Of a stretch of 64,000 bases of DNA, positions 37,030 to 45,783 are shown one piece after another. How positions within the stretch are numbered: position 1 is the stretch's first letter; each line of letters starts with the position of its first letter. The notes under the pieces were generated by a model. That model saw only the letters and a list, made by a program, of their open reading frames with translations. It made no database searches and had not been told where the DNA came from. Source of the stretch: Alligator mississippiensis (Eukaryota; Chordata; Crocodylia; Alligatoridae); NCBI RefSeq assembly GCF_030867095.1, contig NC_081832.1:57893444-57957443 (forward strand), written 5' to 3'. A program made the translations under genes and the position numbers.

Positions 37030-38264
37030 TGTTAGCTTCAAAGGACCAACTCACAGGATCATAATAAATTCTAGTTTATTGGATGGGATGTGAAGTTACC
37101 AATAAAATCATAAATGCAAACTTTGATTTTTAAGGTGACCAGTACCACGCATTGCATACACGCACACACATGTGCTCACTTATTCAAACCCATGTAGTAT
37201 AGTGTGTAGTGGCTGCCGTAGTGATTGTGGGCACTGGTGTCAGTGTATCTACCTGTCTGAGGCCCTGGAGTCTGCTGTTGATGTTCAGCTTCCTTCAAGG
37301 TGATGTCTTCTCTAAAAGGGGGTTGCCTGCTTGTCCTTCTGTCTCGGTAGGTCAGGTGCTGGATGAGAGGGCGCCACTGAGGGTCACACTTCACTGCCTT
37401 TTATCCCTTTCTGGCAGACTTGTGTAATCCCCCAGCATTATCTTGGCTACCCAATCCGGAGATCACTGTCCCACATGGGTCTTGAAGAGTAACTGACAGC
37501 TGTTAGTCATAGCGGTCTCTGCCTGCTGGTACCTAAAGTTTTGGGAGTTCACCCTTGACTTATTGACTTAATGGCTGTATTGTCATGGTTTACAGAAATA
37601 GTCCATAGGGTGAGTGCTCAAGCTCCAAGAATCAGTTCTTTAGATTGATTAGCTTAAAATGGAGTTCCTTTAGCTAGGCTATTTTCTACTGATGATCATC
37701 ATTCACTTGCATTTGCTCAACAGATTTTATCACTTTACAATTACAATTTCAATGCAGTTTTAACAATGATCCAGGGTGTAACTTCATTCTACAGGGAGTA
37801 CATTCCTTAAGAGTTTAAAAGTATAAAATATAAAATACAAAATGCCATGGTAAAGATGAGACAGATGAAATATGAAAATGTACTGTGAGAAATATATAAA
37901 AATGCAATGTGAGGTAGTGAGGGTCAAAGGCTACTGGGGACAGTAAGTGAGTTAGGTTAGCATAGGATATATTTACAGTCTTTGCTGTGGATATTTTAGT
38001 CCTTTTGTTTTCTTTAGTGGCACTGATCTTAATTGATATGTAGATGTAGTTTCTAGGTTTCTCCTACAGAAAGCCACTTCAGCTTTTTGGCTTGTTCTGA
38101 GTCTTGCCAAACCCATGCAATGAGTGTGCTAGGTCTCTGCCAATACTTACAAGGAAAAGAAATGCACAAAATGTGGGGGGGTGGGGAGGGGGTGAAGTCA
38201 AGAAAGGGCTTCTGTTATATCCATGTCCAGAAGGGAAATGTACAAAGGGGGCCTTTCTACTACA
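37030..38264 (-). mobile_element. Solo LTR inserted in a CR1
   Basis: 1,235-bp block between two halves of one CR1 reading frame. In minus orientation it starts TGTAGTAGAAAGG and ends GAAGCTAACA, obeying the TG...CA rule. It has a TATA-like GGGATAAAAGG (about 37,397-37,407) and an AATAAA (37,075-37,080) about 45 nt from its 3' end, as expected for U3-R-U5. Flanks are AGAC (37,026-37,029) and AGGC (38,265-38,268), a probable 4-bp target duplication with one later mutation; a 4-bp duplication fits an ERV class I-like origin. No internal genes remain. Confidence 0.6.
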
Positions 38265-38755
38265 AGGCCACATCTGGAGTACTGTGTTCAGTTTTGGGCC
38301 CCCACTACAGAGACAAATTGGACAGAGTCCAGCAGAGGTCAACAATAATGGTGAGGGGGCTGGGGGTCATGACTTATGAGGAAAGACTAGGCTTAGTCTA
38401 GAGAAGAGGAGATTGGTATGGGACTTAATAGCAGCCTTCAACCACCTGAAGCGGGGTTCGAAAGAGGATGGAGCTAGACTGTTCTCAGTAGTGGCAGATG
38501 ACAGAATAAGGAGCAAGTTACAGCAAGGAAAGTTTAGGTTAGATATAAGAAAGAATTTTCTCACTAGTAGGGTAGTAAAGCACTGGAACAGGTTACCCAG
38601 AGAGGTGATGGAAGCCCTAGCCTTGTAGGTTTTTAAAAGCCAGCTTGACAAAGCTTTGGCTTGGATGATCTAGTTGGGGATGATTCAGCTTTGAGCAGAG
38701 GGTTGGATTAGATGACCTCCTGAGGTCCCTTCCAAACCTAAATTTGTATGAGTTT
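38265..38755 (+). mobile_element. CR1 LINE, 3' part after the solo LTR
   Basis: Resumes the interrupted CR1: a PHLEYCVQFW-type codon string reads as ATSGVLCSVL/GPHYRDKLDRVQQRS with a small frame change, then [20 protein letters not shown] and [13 protein letters not shown] ending at TAG 38,626. The 3' UTR follows to about 38,755, including the GATGACCTCCTGAGGTCCCT block. Confidence 0.85.
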
Positions 38756-38983
38756 ATGGCAGGGGACTGTCTGCTGCCCGGCCTTAGATCACTGGTTGTG
38801 TATGCATGGGTGCCCAGGGACCATGGTAAATTGGCCAGATAGGCCCTGGCAAGGCAGCTGATGGCTGATCCCAGCATCCCTGTTCATTCCACAGGTAGGT
38901 GCCACAAGCAGCCTTCCTTTCCTTCTCCCTTCCGAGGCTGGGACAGGCCTGGCCCCTGACAGCACCTGCTGCTATATCTTAGT

Positions 38984-40302
38984 ATCATAGTTTCATAGTT
39001 GGTAGGGTCGGAAGGGACCTGAGCAGATCATCAAGTCCAACCCCCTGTCCTGGGCAGGAAACAATGCTGGGGTCAAAGACCCTGGCAAGGTGTCTATCTA
39101 GCCTCCTTTTGAAGACCCCCAGGGCGAGCACCACTTCCCTTGGAAGTTGGTTCTAGGTCTTAGCCGCCCTGACTGTGAAGTAGTGCCTCCTGATATCTAG
39201 CTTGAATCTACTCTCCATCAACTTATGGCAGTTATTCCTTGTTACACCCAGTAGTGCTCGTTGGAACAGGGACTCTCCCATTGCCTGCTAGTCTCCCTTG
39301 GCCAAATTATAGATGGCCACCAGATTCCCTCTCAGCCTTCTCTTGTGGAGGCTGAACAGGTTCAGGTCTCATAGCCTCTCCTCATAGGGCCTGCCCTGCT
39401 TCCCCTTGATCATGGGAGTGGCCCTCCTCTGCACCCTCTCCATGTTGTCCACATCCCTCCTGAAGTGCGGTGCCCAGAACTGGACACAATACTCCATCTG
39501 CAGCCTAACCAATGTCATATAGAGGGGGAAGATCACCTCCTTGGACCTGCTCATGATGCATCTGTGGATGCATGACAAGGTGCAGTTAGCCTTCCTGACT
39601 GCGTCCCCATATTGGCAGCCCATGTTCATCTTGGAGTCTATAATGACTCCAAAATCCTTTTCTGCCTCTGTGCTGACGAGAGGGGAGTTCCCCAGCCTGT
39701 AGGTATGCTGCTGGTTCTTTCTCCCTAGGTGCAGTACCCTGCAGATGTCAGTATTGAATCCCATCTTATTCTCATCCACCCACCCCTGTAACCTGTCCAG
39801 ATCCAGTTGTAGCCTGTCCCTCCCTTCTAGCGTGCCCACTTCTCCCCACATCTTAGTGTCATCTGCGAATTTGAACAAGGTGCTTTTCACCCCCTCTTCC
39901 AAGTCGCTGATGAAGATGTTGAACAGCGCGGGTCCAAGGACCAAGCCCTGGGGGAACCCACTGCTGACATCCCTCCAGGTCGAAAATGACTCATCCACCA
40001 CCACTCTCTGGGTGGAGCCCTCCAGCCAATTGGCGACCCATCTGACTGTGTAGGCATCAACACCACAATCTCCTAATTTTTTAATGAGAATGGGGTGAGA
40101 GACAGTGTCGAAGGCCTTCCTAAATTCCAGAAAGAGTACGTCTACCACGACACCTGTGTCCAAGGATTTTGTGATCTGGTCATAGAAGGCCACCAGGTTG
40201 GTCTGACAGGACCTGCCTCTAATGAACCCATGTTTGTTACACCTAAGCATACATTCCCCTGCTTGCCCCTTGCAGATGTGCACCTGGATAATTTTCTCAA
40301 AG
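38984..40302 (-). mobile_element. CR1 LINE, 5'-truncated, long open RT frame
   Basis: From the RT palm to the 3' end. An uninterrupted frame of about 310 CR1 codons (about 40,301 to 39,369) includes GFIRGRSCQTNLVAFYDQIT, motif A VLFLEFRKAFDTVSHP, motif B SGFPQGLVLGP, motif C FKFADDTKM and the DKC-like/LGVI-type downstream blocks (FNTDICRVLHLG, DFGVIIDSK). The frame stops at TGA 39,369; C-terminal sequence and the 3' UTR follow to the terminal TATCATAGTTTCATAGTT tail at 38,984. Being open this long suggests a fairly young copy. However, the motif A catalytic Asp (LDF) is Glu (LEF), and the element lacks everything upstream of RT, so it cannot be active. Confidence 0.9.
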
Positions 40303-40482
40303 ACCCACATCTTCAGAGCCACTCTCACAACCCCTTTCTCCTCCTGCAGCCCAGCCTATTTCCTGTGCTGCTGCCAAGCCCACAGCACCTGGGCTTTGGG
40401 GGGCAGGGGGGTCCTGGCCACCTGGCATGCAGAGCTGGTAGTACTCCCCCGAGAGGGTCTCTCAGGAGAGGCATCCTGGGGC

Positions 40483-40487
40483 CAGCC
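40483..40487. repeat. Target-site duplication CAGCC (left)
   Basis: CAGCC here is matched by CAGCC at 46,867-46,871 at the other end of the LTR retrotransposon. Confidence 0.85.
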
Positions 40488-41570
40488 TGTACCTGCCTCC
40501 GGTCTAGCAGGTGCTCCCGCGCTGCCCTCGCCCAGTCCCTAGATTTTATGGACCCTGGGCTTACAGATGGGCCCCTAAGGCTACCTCTGTTGAGGTCGGG
40601 AGGACCCCTGGACTCGCCTGCCACAACTTTGAATGTAATCTCAGTGGGGGGTCCTCCCTTGGGGTAGCCACCAGAGTTGGCACGGTCCTTAGCGGCTGGT
40701 CTTGGGGCTCCGTCCTCCCCTACACCCCAGCCACTCGCCACCTGTGGTTCTGTCCTGTTTTGGCCTCACCGCTGCCCTCGGCCTGCCGCTGTCTCACCTC
40801 CGACCTGCCCGCTTATGTACAGGTCTCCGGCTCACTATGGTGTCTGCCGGGGTTGCTGCCTCAGACCTTCTCCCTCGGCTCCTCCCTGAATCTGGCCGCT
40901 CTTCCCGGCCCTGGTCCTCCTACTCCCGAAGTAGCCGGTTACTCCACCGGCCTTGCCACCCGAGACGCCTCTGGTTCCTTCCCCGGTACTACTGTTCCAG
41001 CTGCCGCTGGTTCCTTCACCGGCGCCACTACATGTGGTGCAGCCAGTTCCTTCACTGGCTCTGCCGCTCCAAATGCCGCCGGCTCCTTTACTAGCTCGGC
41101 AGCATTCCCTGCCTTCAATTTCCTCTGGGGGCTTCGGTGCCCCAGATGCTGCCGGCTCCTTCACCGGCTCTATGGCGTGCACCCTCATCAATTTCACTGC
41201 CGACGTTGTAACCGGCTCCACAATCCAGCCTGCTGCCGGTTGCCTTGCCAGCTTCCTCGGAGCCTGCCCTGGCCCCGCCCCTCACTCTCGGAGCAACCGA
41301 GAGCGGCGGTTGCTCTCCTCCATGCTGGGATTCCCTCTCGGGGTCTCCCCTCAGCAGCTGCCCCGCAGTCCTGGCGGGGCTGCTCCTTATTCCCTCTGGG
41401 ATGCGTCCTCTGCCCCCGCTACTCAGCCGCAGCAGGATAAAGGCCCAGCTGATTGCCCGCGCTGGCGTCTTTGGTGTGCACGCCTCCCTCGGCTCTTCTG
41501 GACCTGTGGGAGGTAAGTAAGCCTCCTTGCTGCCCCGGGGTTTCTTTGGCCTCCCAGCTCCCCTGGGACA
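40488..41570 (-). repeat. 3' LTR
   Basis: Sense strand begins TGTCCCAGGGGAGC at 41,570 and ends GGAGGCAGGTACA at 40,488, obeying TG...CA. The same length as the other LTR, 1,083 bp. Contains degenerate tandem blocks around GCCGGCTCCTTCACCGGCTC (plus strand, about 40,935-41,175) and, on the antisense strand, CAGGATAAAGG at 41,431. Confidence 0.92.
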
Positions 41571-41582
41571 CAACCCCCCCTC
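41571..41582 (-). promoter_or_regulatory. Polypurine tract of the LTR element
   Basis: The sense strand reads GAGGGGGGGTTG directly before the 3' LTR (TGTCCC...). This is the expected plus-strand primer site. Confidence 0.8.
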
Positions 41583-42214
41583 AAGATGCGTTGGGGCGCT
41601 TCCATTTTACCTTTCTGTGTTATACCTGGTGGGTTGGCGAGCTTTTCTGTCTGACGCTTCTTCCATTCGTCCAAACTTTCACCGTCACATCTGGACATGA
41701 AATATGCCACTGTGTTCAACTTTCCTGGTCTGTATATAATTTGAAATTTATAGGGTTGCAGGGCCAATGCCCATCGGGTAATTCGGGCATTATCCGTCCT
41801 AGCGGTGGTTAACCATCGGAGAGGGACATGATCCGTTATTAACTTAAACCCCCGGCCCATTAGGTAGTATCTGAAGTGGTCTACAGCCCACCGGATGGCC
41901 AGGCACTCACGCTCTATTGTGGCATACCTTTTTTCTGCCGACGATAACTTGCGGCTGGCATATGCTATTGGTCTTTTGGCTCCCCCCTCCTCCTGGGTGA
42001 GGACGGCTCCTACTGCAGTCTCAGATGCATCAGTCTGCAAAATGAAAGTTTTCTTAAAATCAGGGGTATGCATTATCACATCTTCACAGAGTGCCTGTTT
42101 TAACTTCCCGAAGCTCTGTTCCATTTCTTTTGTCCACTTCACCAGCCCATTCCTCCTCCCCTTCAGTGCCTCCGTAAGCGGGGCTGTCAGCTCCGAAAAG
42201 TGCGGCACAAACCT
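41583..42214 (-). pseudogene. Pol: RNase H domain (Gmr1-like element)
   Basis: Removes RNA from RNA/DNA hybrids during reverse transcription. The frame opens after the TGA at 42,215. Segments: a FSELTAPLTEALKG connection, then FILQTDASETAVGAVL (catalytic Asp, about 42,031), a TIERECLAIRW motif (Glu), and KLITDHVPLRWL (Asp). It ends with a QIIYRPGKLNTVAYFMSR motif that is the usual end of Gypsy RNase H. No stop follows before the polypurine tract; the frame runs on into the LTR to 41,423. The native stop is therefore either lost or genuinely inside the LTR. The chain is cut from RT only by the 42,215 stop. Confidence 0.88.
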
Positions 42215-43190
42215 TCAGTAGTAATTGGTCAGCCCTAAGAATGATCGTAGTTGGCGACCATTCTGGGGAGCTGGAAAATTTTGCACCACCTCTACTTTGT
42301 CGGCCAAAGGTCTAATAGTGCCCCTGCCCACCAGGAACCCTAAATACTTAGTTTCTTTTTTGGCCAGGGCGCATTTTTGAAGGTTAGCTGTAAGGCCCTC
42401 CTGTCTTAGTTCCGATAGTACAGCCCTGATGGCTTGCTTATGGTGTGTCCATGTGGGTGAGTATATAATGATGTCGTCAATATAAGCTGCCACGTACCCG
42501 GCGTGGGGGGCTAATAGCCGATCCATTAATAGCTGAAACGTTGCCACCGCTCCATGCAGCCCAAAGGGCATCCTCACGAACTCATAGAGCCCCCAGGGCA
42601 TGCCAAAGGCCGTCTTCAGCCGGTCTGGTAGGGCCACCAGGATCTGCCAGTACCCCTTGGCCAGATCCAGCATCGAAATGTATTGGGCTTCTCCAATTCT
42701 TTCTATCAGCTAGTCCACTTGTGGCATGGGAAATGCGTCGAAGACTGCTAGTGCATTCAATCTCCTATAGTCGACACACAGCCTCAGCAATCCGTCAGGC
42801 TTGTGTACAGGGACCAGCGGGCTCCTCCACGGGCTCCAGGACGGTCTCACCACTCCGAGTTTTAACATGGAACTCACTTCCTCCCGTACGACTTGTAGTA
42901 AGTGGTGGGGAATGGGTCTCCACTTTTCCCTGACTATGGCTCCTAGCGGAGTCTTAATCGTATGGACTGTGCCCCGAACCCACCCTGGCTCTTTACAGAA
43001 TACATCCTGTAACTCGTGTATTACCTTCCACATCTCTTTTTTTTGCAGCTCGGACAAGTCCTCCCCTACTCCTATTAACCGTTCTACCCCTTCAGGGGGG
43101 GCCTTATTTGGTTTCGCCCCTTGGGGCCCCAACTCCTCTTCATCATTCTCTACGAAGGTAACCCATCCCGCCGGCTCTCTCCATTCTTGT
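42215..43190 (-). pseudogene. Pol: reverse transcriptase domain (Gmr1-like element)
   Basis: RNA- and DNA-dependent DNA polymerase of the element. Motifs in order: VREEVSSMLKLGVVRPSWSP (about 42,880), LCVDYRRLNALAVFDAFPMP, the stop TAG at 42,710, YISMLDLAKGYWQ (motif A Asp, 42,667), FVRMPFGLHGAVATFQ (motif B), YIDD (42,473-42,484, motif C), and TKYLGFLVGRG. All three catalytic Asp are present. It is directly downstream of, and in frame with, the integrase C-terminal module, so integrase and RT are encoded without a gap. The order is the reverse of that in ordinary Gypsy elements. Broken by TAG 42,710 and TGA 42,215. Confidence 0.92.
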
Positions 43191-44300
43191 AGCAGATTTA
43201 CATGGAAGATCTGCTTCTCTCGCAGGTGGCCAGGCCAGTGAACTTCATAGTCTACAGGCCTGAACCACCGGAGAACCTCAAAGGGGCCCTGCCACTGTGT
43301 CAGGAACTTACTTGTGGAAGTAGGGAGCAGTACTAGTACTCATTGTCCTGGTTCGACAACCCGCTCTTTAGTGCTAGCGTCGTATTTTTCCTTTTGACAC
43401 GTCTGAGCTTCTCTCAAATTTTCGCGGGCTATATCCTGGGCCGTTCTTATCCTGTGCTGGAACGGTTGGCGATACCCCGCCGGGCTCTGCAGCGCTCCAC
43501 TATCCTGTTCCCAATCCTCTCGTAGGACCTGCAACCATCCACGGGGGGCGATGCCCCAGAACCAGCTCAAAAGGGGAAAACTTCAGGGAGTCCTGTGGGG
43601 TATCCCTAAGGGTGAATAGCACCAACAGCAAAAGTAGATCCCATTTCCGAGGGTCTCCTTGAATGCACCACCTCAATACCCTCTTAATGGTACCATTTAA
43701 GCACTCTACCAACCCATTGGTTTGAGGGTGGTACACCGAGGTCTGTATCTGCTGAATCTGCAACGTTTTGCACACCGTCCTCATGACGCCTGACATAAAA
43801 TTTCTCCCCTGAGCAGTCAGGATTTCCCTTGGGACCCCCATCCTTGCGATCCACTTTATTAGTTCTTCAGCCACCCGAGGCGCAGTTACTGTCCGCAGCG
43901 GGATGGCCTCTGGGTAACGTGTCGCGTAATCCACCATGACAAGGATATATTGGTGGCCGGAACTGCTGCAGGGTAGAGGTCCTACGACGTCTAAGGCCAC
44001 CCTTGAAAAGGGAGTATCTATAACTGGCATTGGCTGCAGTGGGGCCCTGGCAGGACGTTCGGTCTGAGTCTTCTGGCAATCCGGGCAGGCCGTGCACCGC
44101 CGTGCCACTTCTTCCCCCATCCCGGGTCAGAAGAACCACCGGCTTACCTTTGCCAGGGTTTTATCTCACCCTAGATGGCCTCCCATGGGGCTCTCATGGG
44201 CTAAGTGCCAGATCACCTGGCAGAATTGGCTCGGTACCACCAGTTGAGTTTCTACTGGGCCCCCCCGCCTATGCCCCAGCACCCGGTAGAGGAGGTGGTT
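43191..44300 (-). pseudogene. Pol: integrase (Gmr1-like element), upstream of RT
   Basis: Inserts the cDNA into the host chromosome. An HHCC zinc-binding domain starts at WHLAHESPMGGH (about 44,205) and ends CTACPDCQ (about 44,090). The DDE core has RVALDVVGPLP (first Asp, 43,991), MVDYATRYPEAIPL, then ILTAQGRNFMS, and HPQTNGLVECLNG (Glu, 43,706). The second catalytic Asp, normal in the xTDQGxxF motif, is Ala (codon at 43,812-43,814). The C-terminal GPF-like module (WQGPFEVLRWFRPVDYEV, then KQIFHVNLLQEW) runs into RT. Two TGA codons (44,166 and about 44,128) sit inside the zinc domain. A frameshift lies in a 6-base homopolymer (43,543-43,548) and a TGA at 43,340. This copy is inactive several times over. 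Confidence 0.9.
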
Positions 44301-44558
44301 CCTTACCTCAAAGCAGGGGTGCTCTTCCATTGATGGTCTGTCCTCATCCCTCTCGTTGTGGGGTGGCCTCCAGAGGGCTCTGAGCTCTGGATCCTCGGCC
44401 TGCGCCTCCCAGAACTGTCTACTGCTGGCAATGCCGTCTAGGTCGAGGCTTATTGATTCCTCCGTGGCGTCGGGGTCCCCCTCTAAATCCCCCAGCCAAC
44501 CCTCACGGCTTCCCAAATTCTTGCGGGCCTGCTCCACATCTCTCACCCGCTCCAAAGT

Positions 44559-44841
44559 ATCGTAGAGGGGTGTCCAGTCCCTGCCTAGCAGCATCTCACA
44601 TGCCAGCTTAGGCACTACTCCCACTAGGAGTTCCCCCTGGTGCTCCATGACATGCAGCTGGACCCACTGCTGTCCTACCCGCTTGACTTCGCCATGGAGG
44701 CAGGCTACTGTCACCGGCGGGACCTCTGTTCCCGCTTGTCGCCGGATTACATCCGCCCTTACCATGGACTGTGCATATCCGGAATCAAGAGTGGCCTCCA
44801 CTGGGCGCCCGTCTACCCAGGCCTTAACCACCGGGCGGGTC
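44559..44841 (-). pseudogene. Pol: aspartic protease (Gmr1-like element)
   Basis: Retropepsin-type protease that would process Gag-Pol. VKAWVDGRPVEATLDSGYAQ carries the DSG active-site triad (Asp codon at 44,784-44,786). The ELLVGVVPKLACEMLLGRDW string is the usual closing LLG-D motif. No stop lies inside this domain, and it is in the same frame as Gag, with no frameshift between them. Confidence 0.82.
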
Positions 44842-45761
44842 CAAGTTGCGTTACCTTCACAGCTGGCATAGCTGCAATCCATGGGTTCCCCCGTCTCCTG
44901 GCTGCAGCGCCGGTCAGGGAAGCTCCAGGGTCTGTCAGCCGGAACCCACCACTCAGCAGGTTGACTGGGGCATTCCCGCAAGATGTGTCCATTCTGCCCG
45001 CAACGGAAACACACTACCTCCCTACCAGGCCCTCGAGAGGGAGGGCACCGCCATTCGGCTTCCTTCGACACCGCCGGCATTGGCCCTGGGCTCCTCCTCT
45101 CCCTTGGATAGCTTGCTTCTGCGGCCGCGAACGCCTCTGCCAGTTTTAAGGCCTCTTCGCAATTCTGTGGAGAATATTGCCGGACCCAGCACTGCGTCTT
45201 TTCTTCCAGATCATTCTGGAATTGCTCTAGAATAACTTGATCGGCCAGATCCTCACAGTCAGACCCCACGGGGTTCACCCATTTATCAAGGAGGTCTCGA
45301 AGCAGCTACAATAGTACCCGGGGTTGTCTCTTGTCGGGCCCCTTCCTGGCCCGAAACAGGCGTCGTTAGTGATCGGGGCTGATCTCCAGCTGGTAAAGTA
45401 TTGCCTGTTTTACCCGTTCGTAGTTCCAGGCCTCATCCCTCGGGATGGGCCGATAGGCAGACTGCACCTTCCCAACAACCAGGGCCCCCAACTGACTGGC
45501 CCAGTAGTCCTGGGGAAGACCTGTCATCAGAGCATGGCGTTCAAAGGCCTCGATGTAGGCCTCGGGGTCATCATCCTTTGTCATTTTTGGCATCTTGAAT
45601 GACACCTGACTGCGCCTGAGCCATTCCAGCTGCCGGTCAAACATTTGCTGCTGGCAATCAACTATTTGGGTGGGAGCCTGCAGGTTCTGCCCGAGGATAT
45701 CGGCCGTGGTTATAGGCACGGGTTGGGCAGCGGCATAGGCCGCCCGGTCTGGGTCTTCCAT
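44842..45761 (-). pseudogene. Gag with SCAN-like capsid and zinc knuckle (Gmr1-like element)
   Basis: Structural protein. The ATG at 45,761 is one base after the primer-binding site. After an N-terminal Ala/Gln-rich part comes a capsid segment (KDDDPEAYIEAFERHALMTG, about 45,570), then the SCAN-like block (45,108-45,368): a FRARKGPDKRQP segment, LLRDLLDKWVNP, and DLADQVILEQFQNDL with WVRQYSPQNCEEALKLAEAF. This matches the SCAN pattern ('E-I-ELLVLEQFL--L...WV-EH-PES-EEA--L'). A CCHC knuckle CFRCGQNGHILREC lies at 44,970-45,011. Emerson and Thomas proposed that host SCAN domains derive from Gmr1-like Gag capsids. Two nonsense codons (TAA 45,366; TAG about 45,308) lie at the start of the SCAN block. 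The frame is open upstream of this ATG through the U5 part of the LTR to 46,037. Confidence 0.85.
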
Positions 45762-45762
45762 C

Positions 45763-45780
45763 TTCCCGGCCAATGCACCA
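45763..45780 (-). promoter_or_regulatory. Primer-binding site, tRNA-Gly(GCC)
   Basis: Plus-strand TTCCCGGCCAATGCACCA equals the 3' terminal 18 nt, CCA included, of tRNA-Gly(GCC) as I know it from vertebrates. It lies 3 nt inside the 5' LTR. The sense strand carries the complement starting TGG. Reverse transcription would be primed here. Confidence 0.88.
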
Positions 45781-45783
45781 CTT

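Noticed and set aside
40511-41440. 309-codon plus-strand frame, and the similar 304-codon frame at 45,807-46,721
   Set aside because: Both lie antisense within the two LTRs and exist twice only because the LTRs are duplicates. No known protein motif.
42541-43241. Plus-strand frames over the pol region
   Set aside because: They are antisense shadows of the RT and integrase domains.
45763-45780. The tRNA-Gly match as a tRNA gene
   Set aside because: Only the 3' 18 nt are present, at the exact position of a primer-binding site; no cloverleaf upstream.
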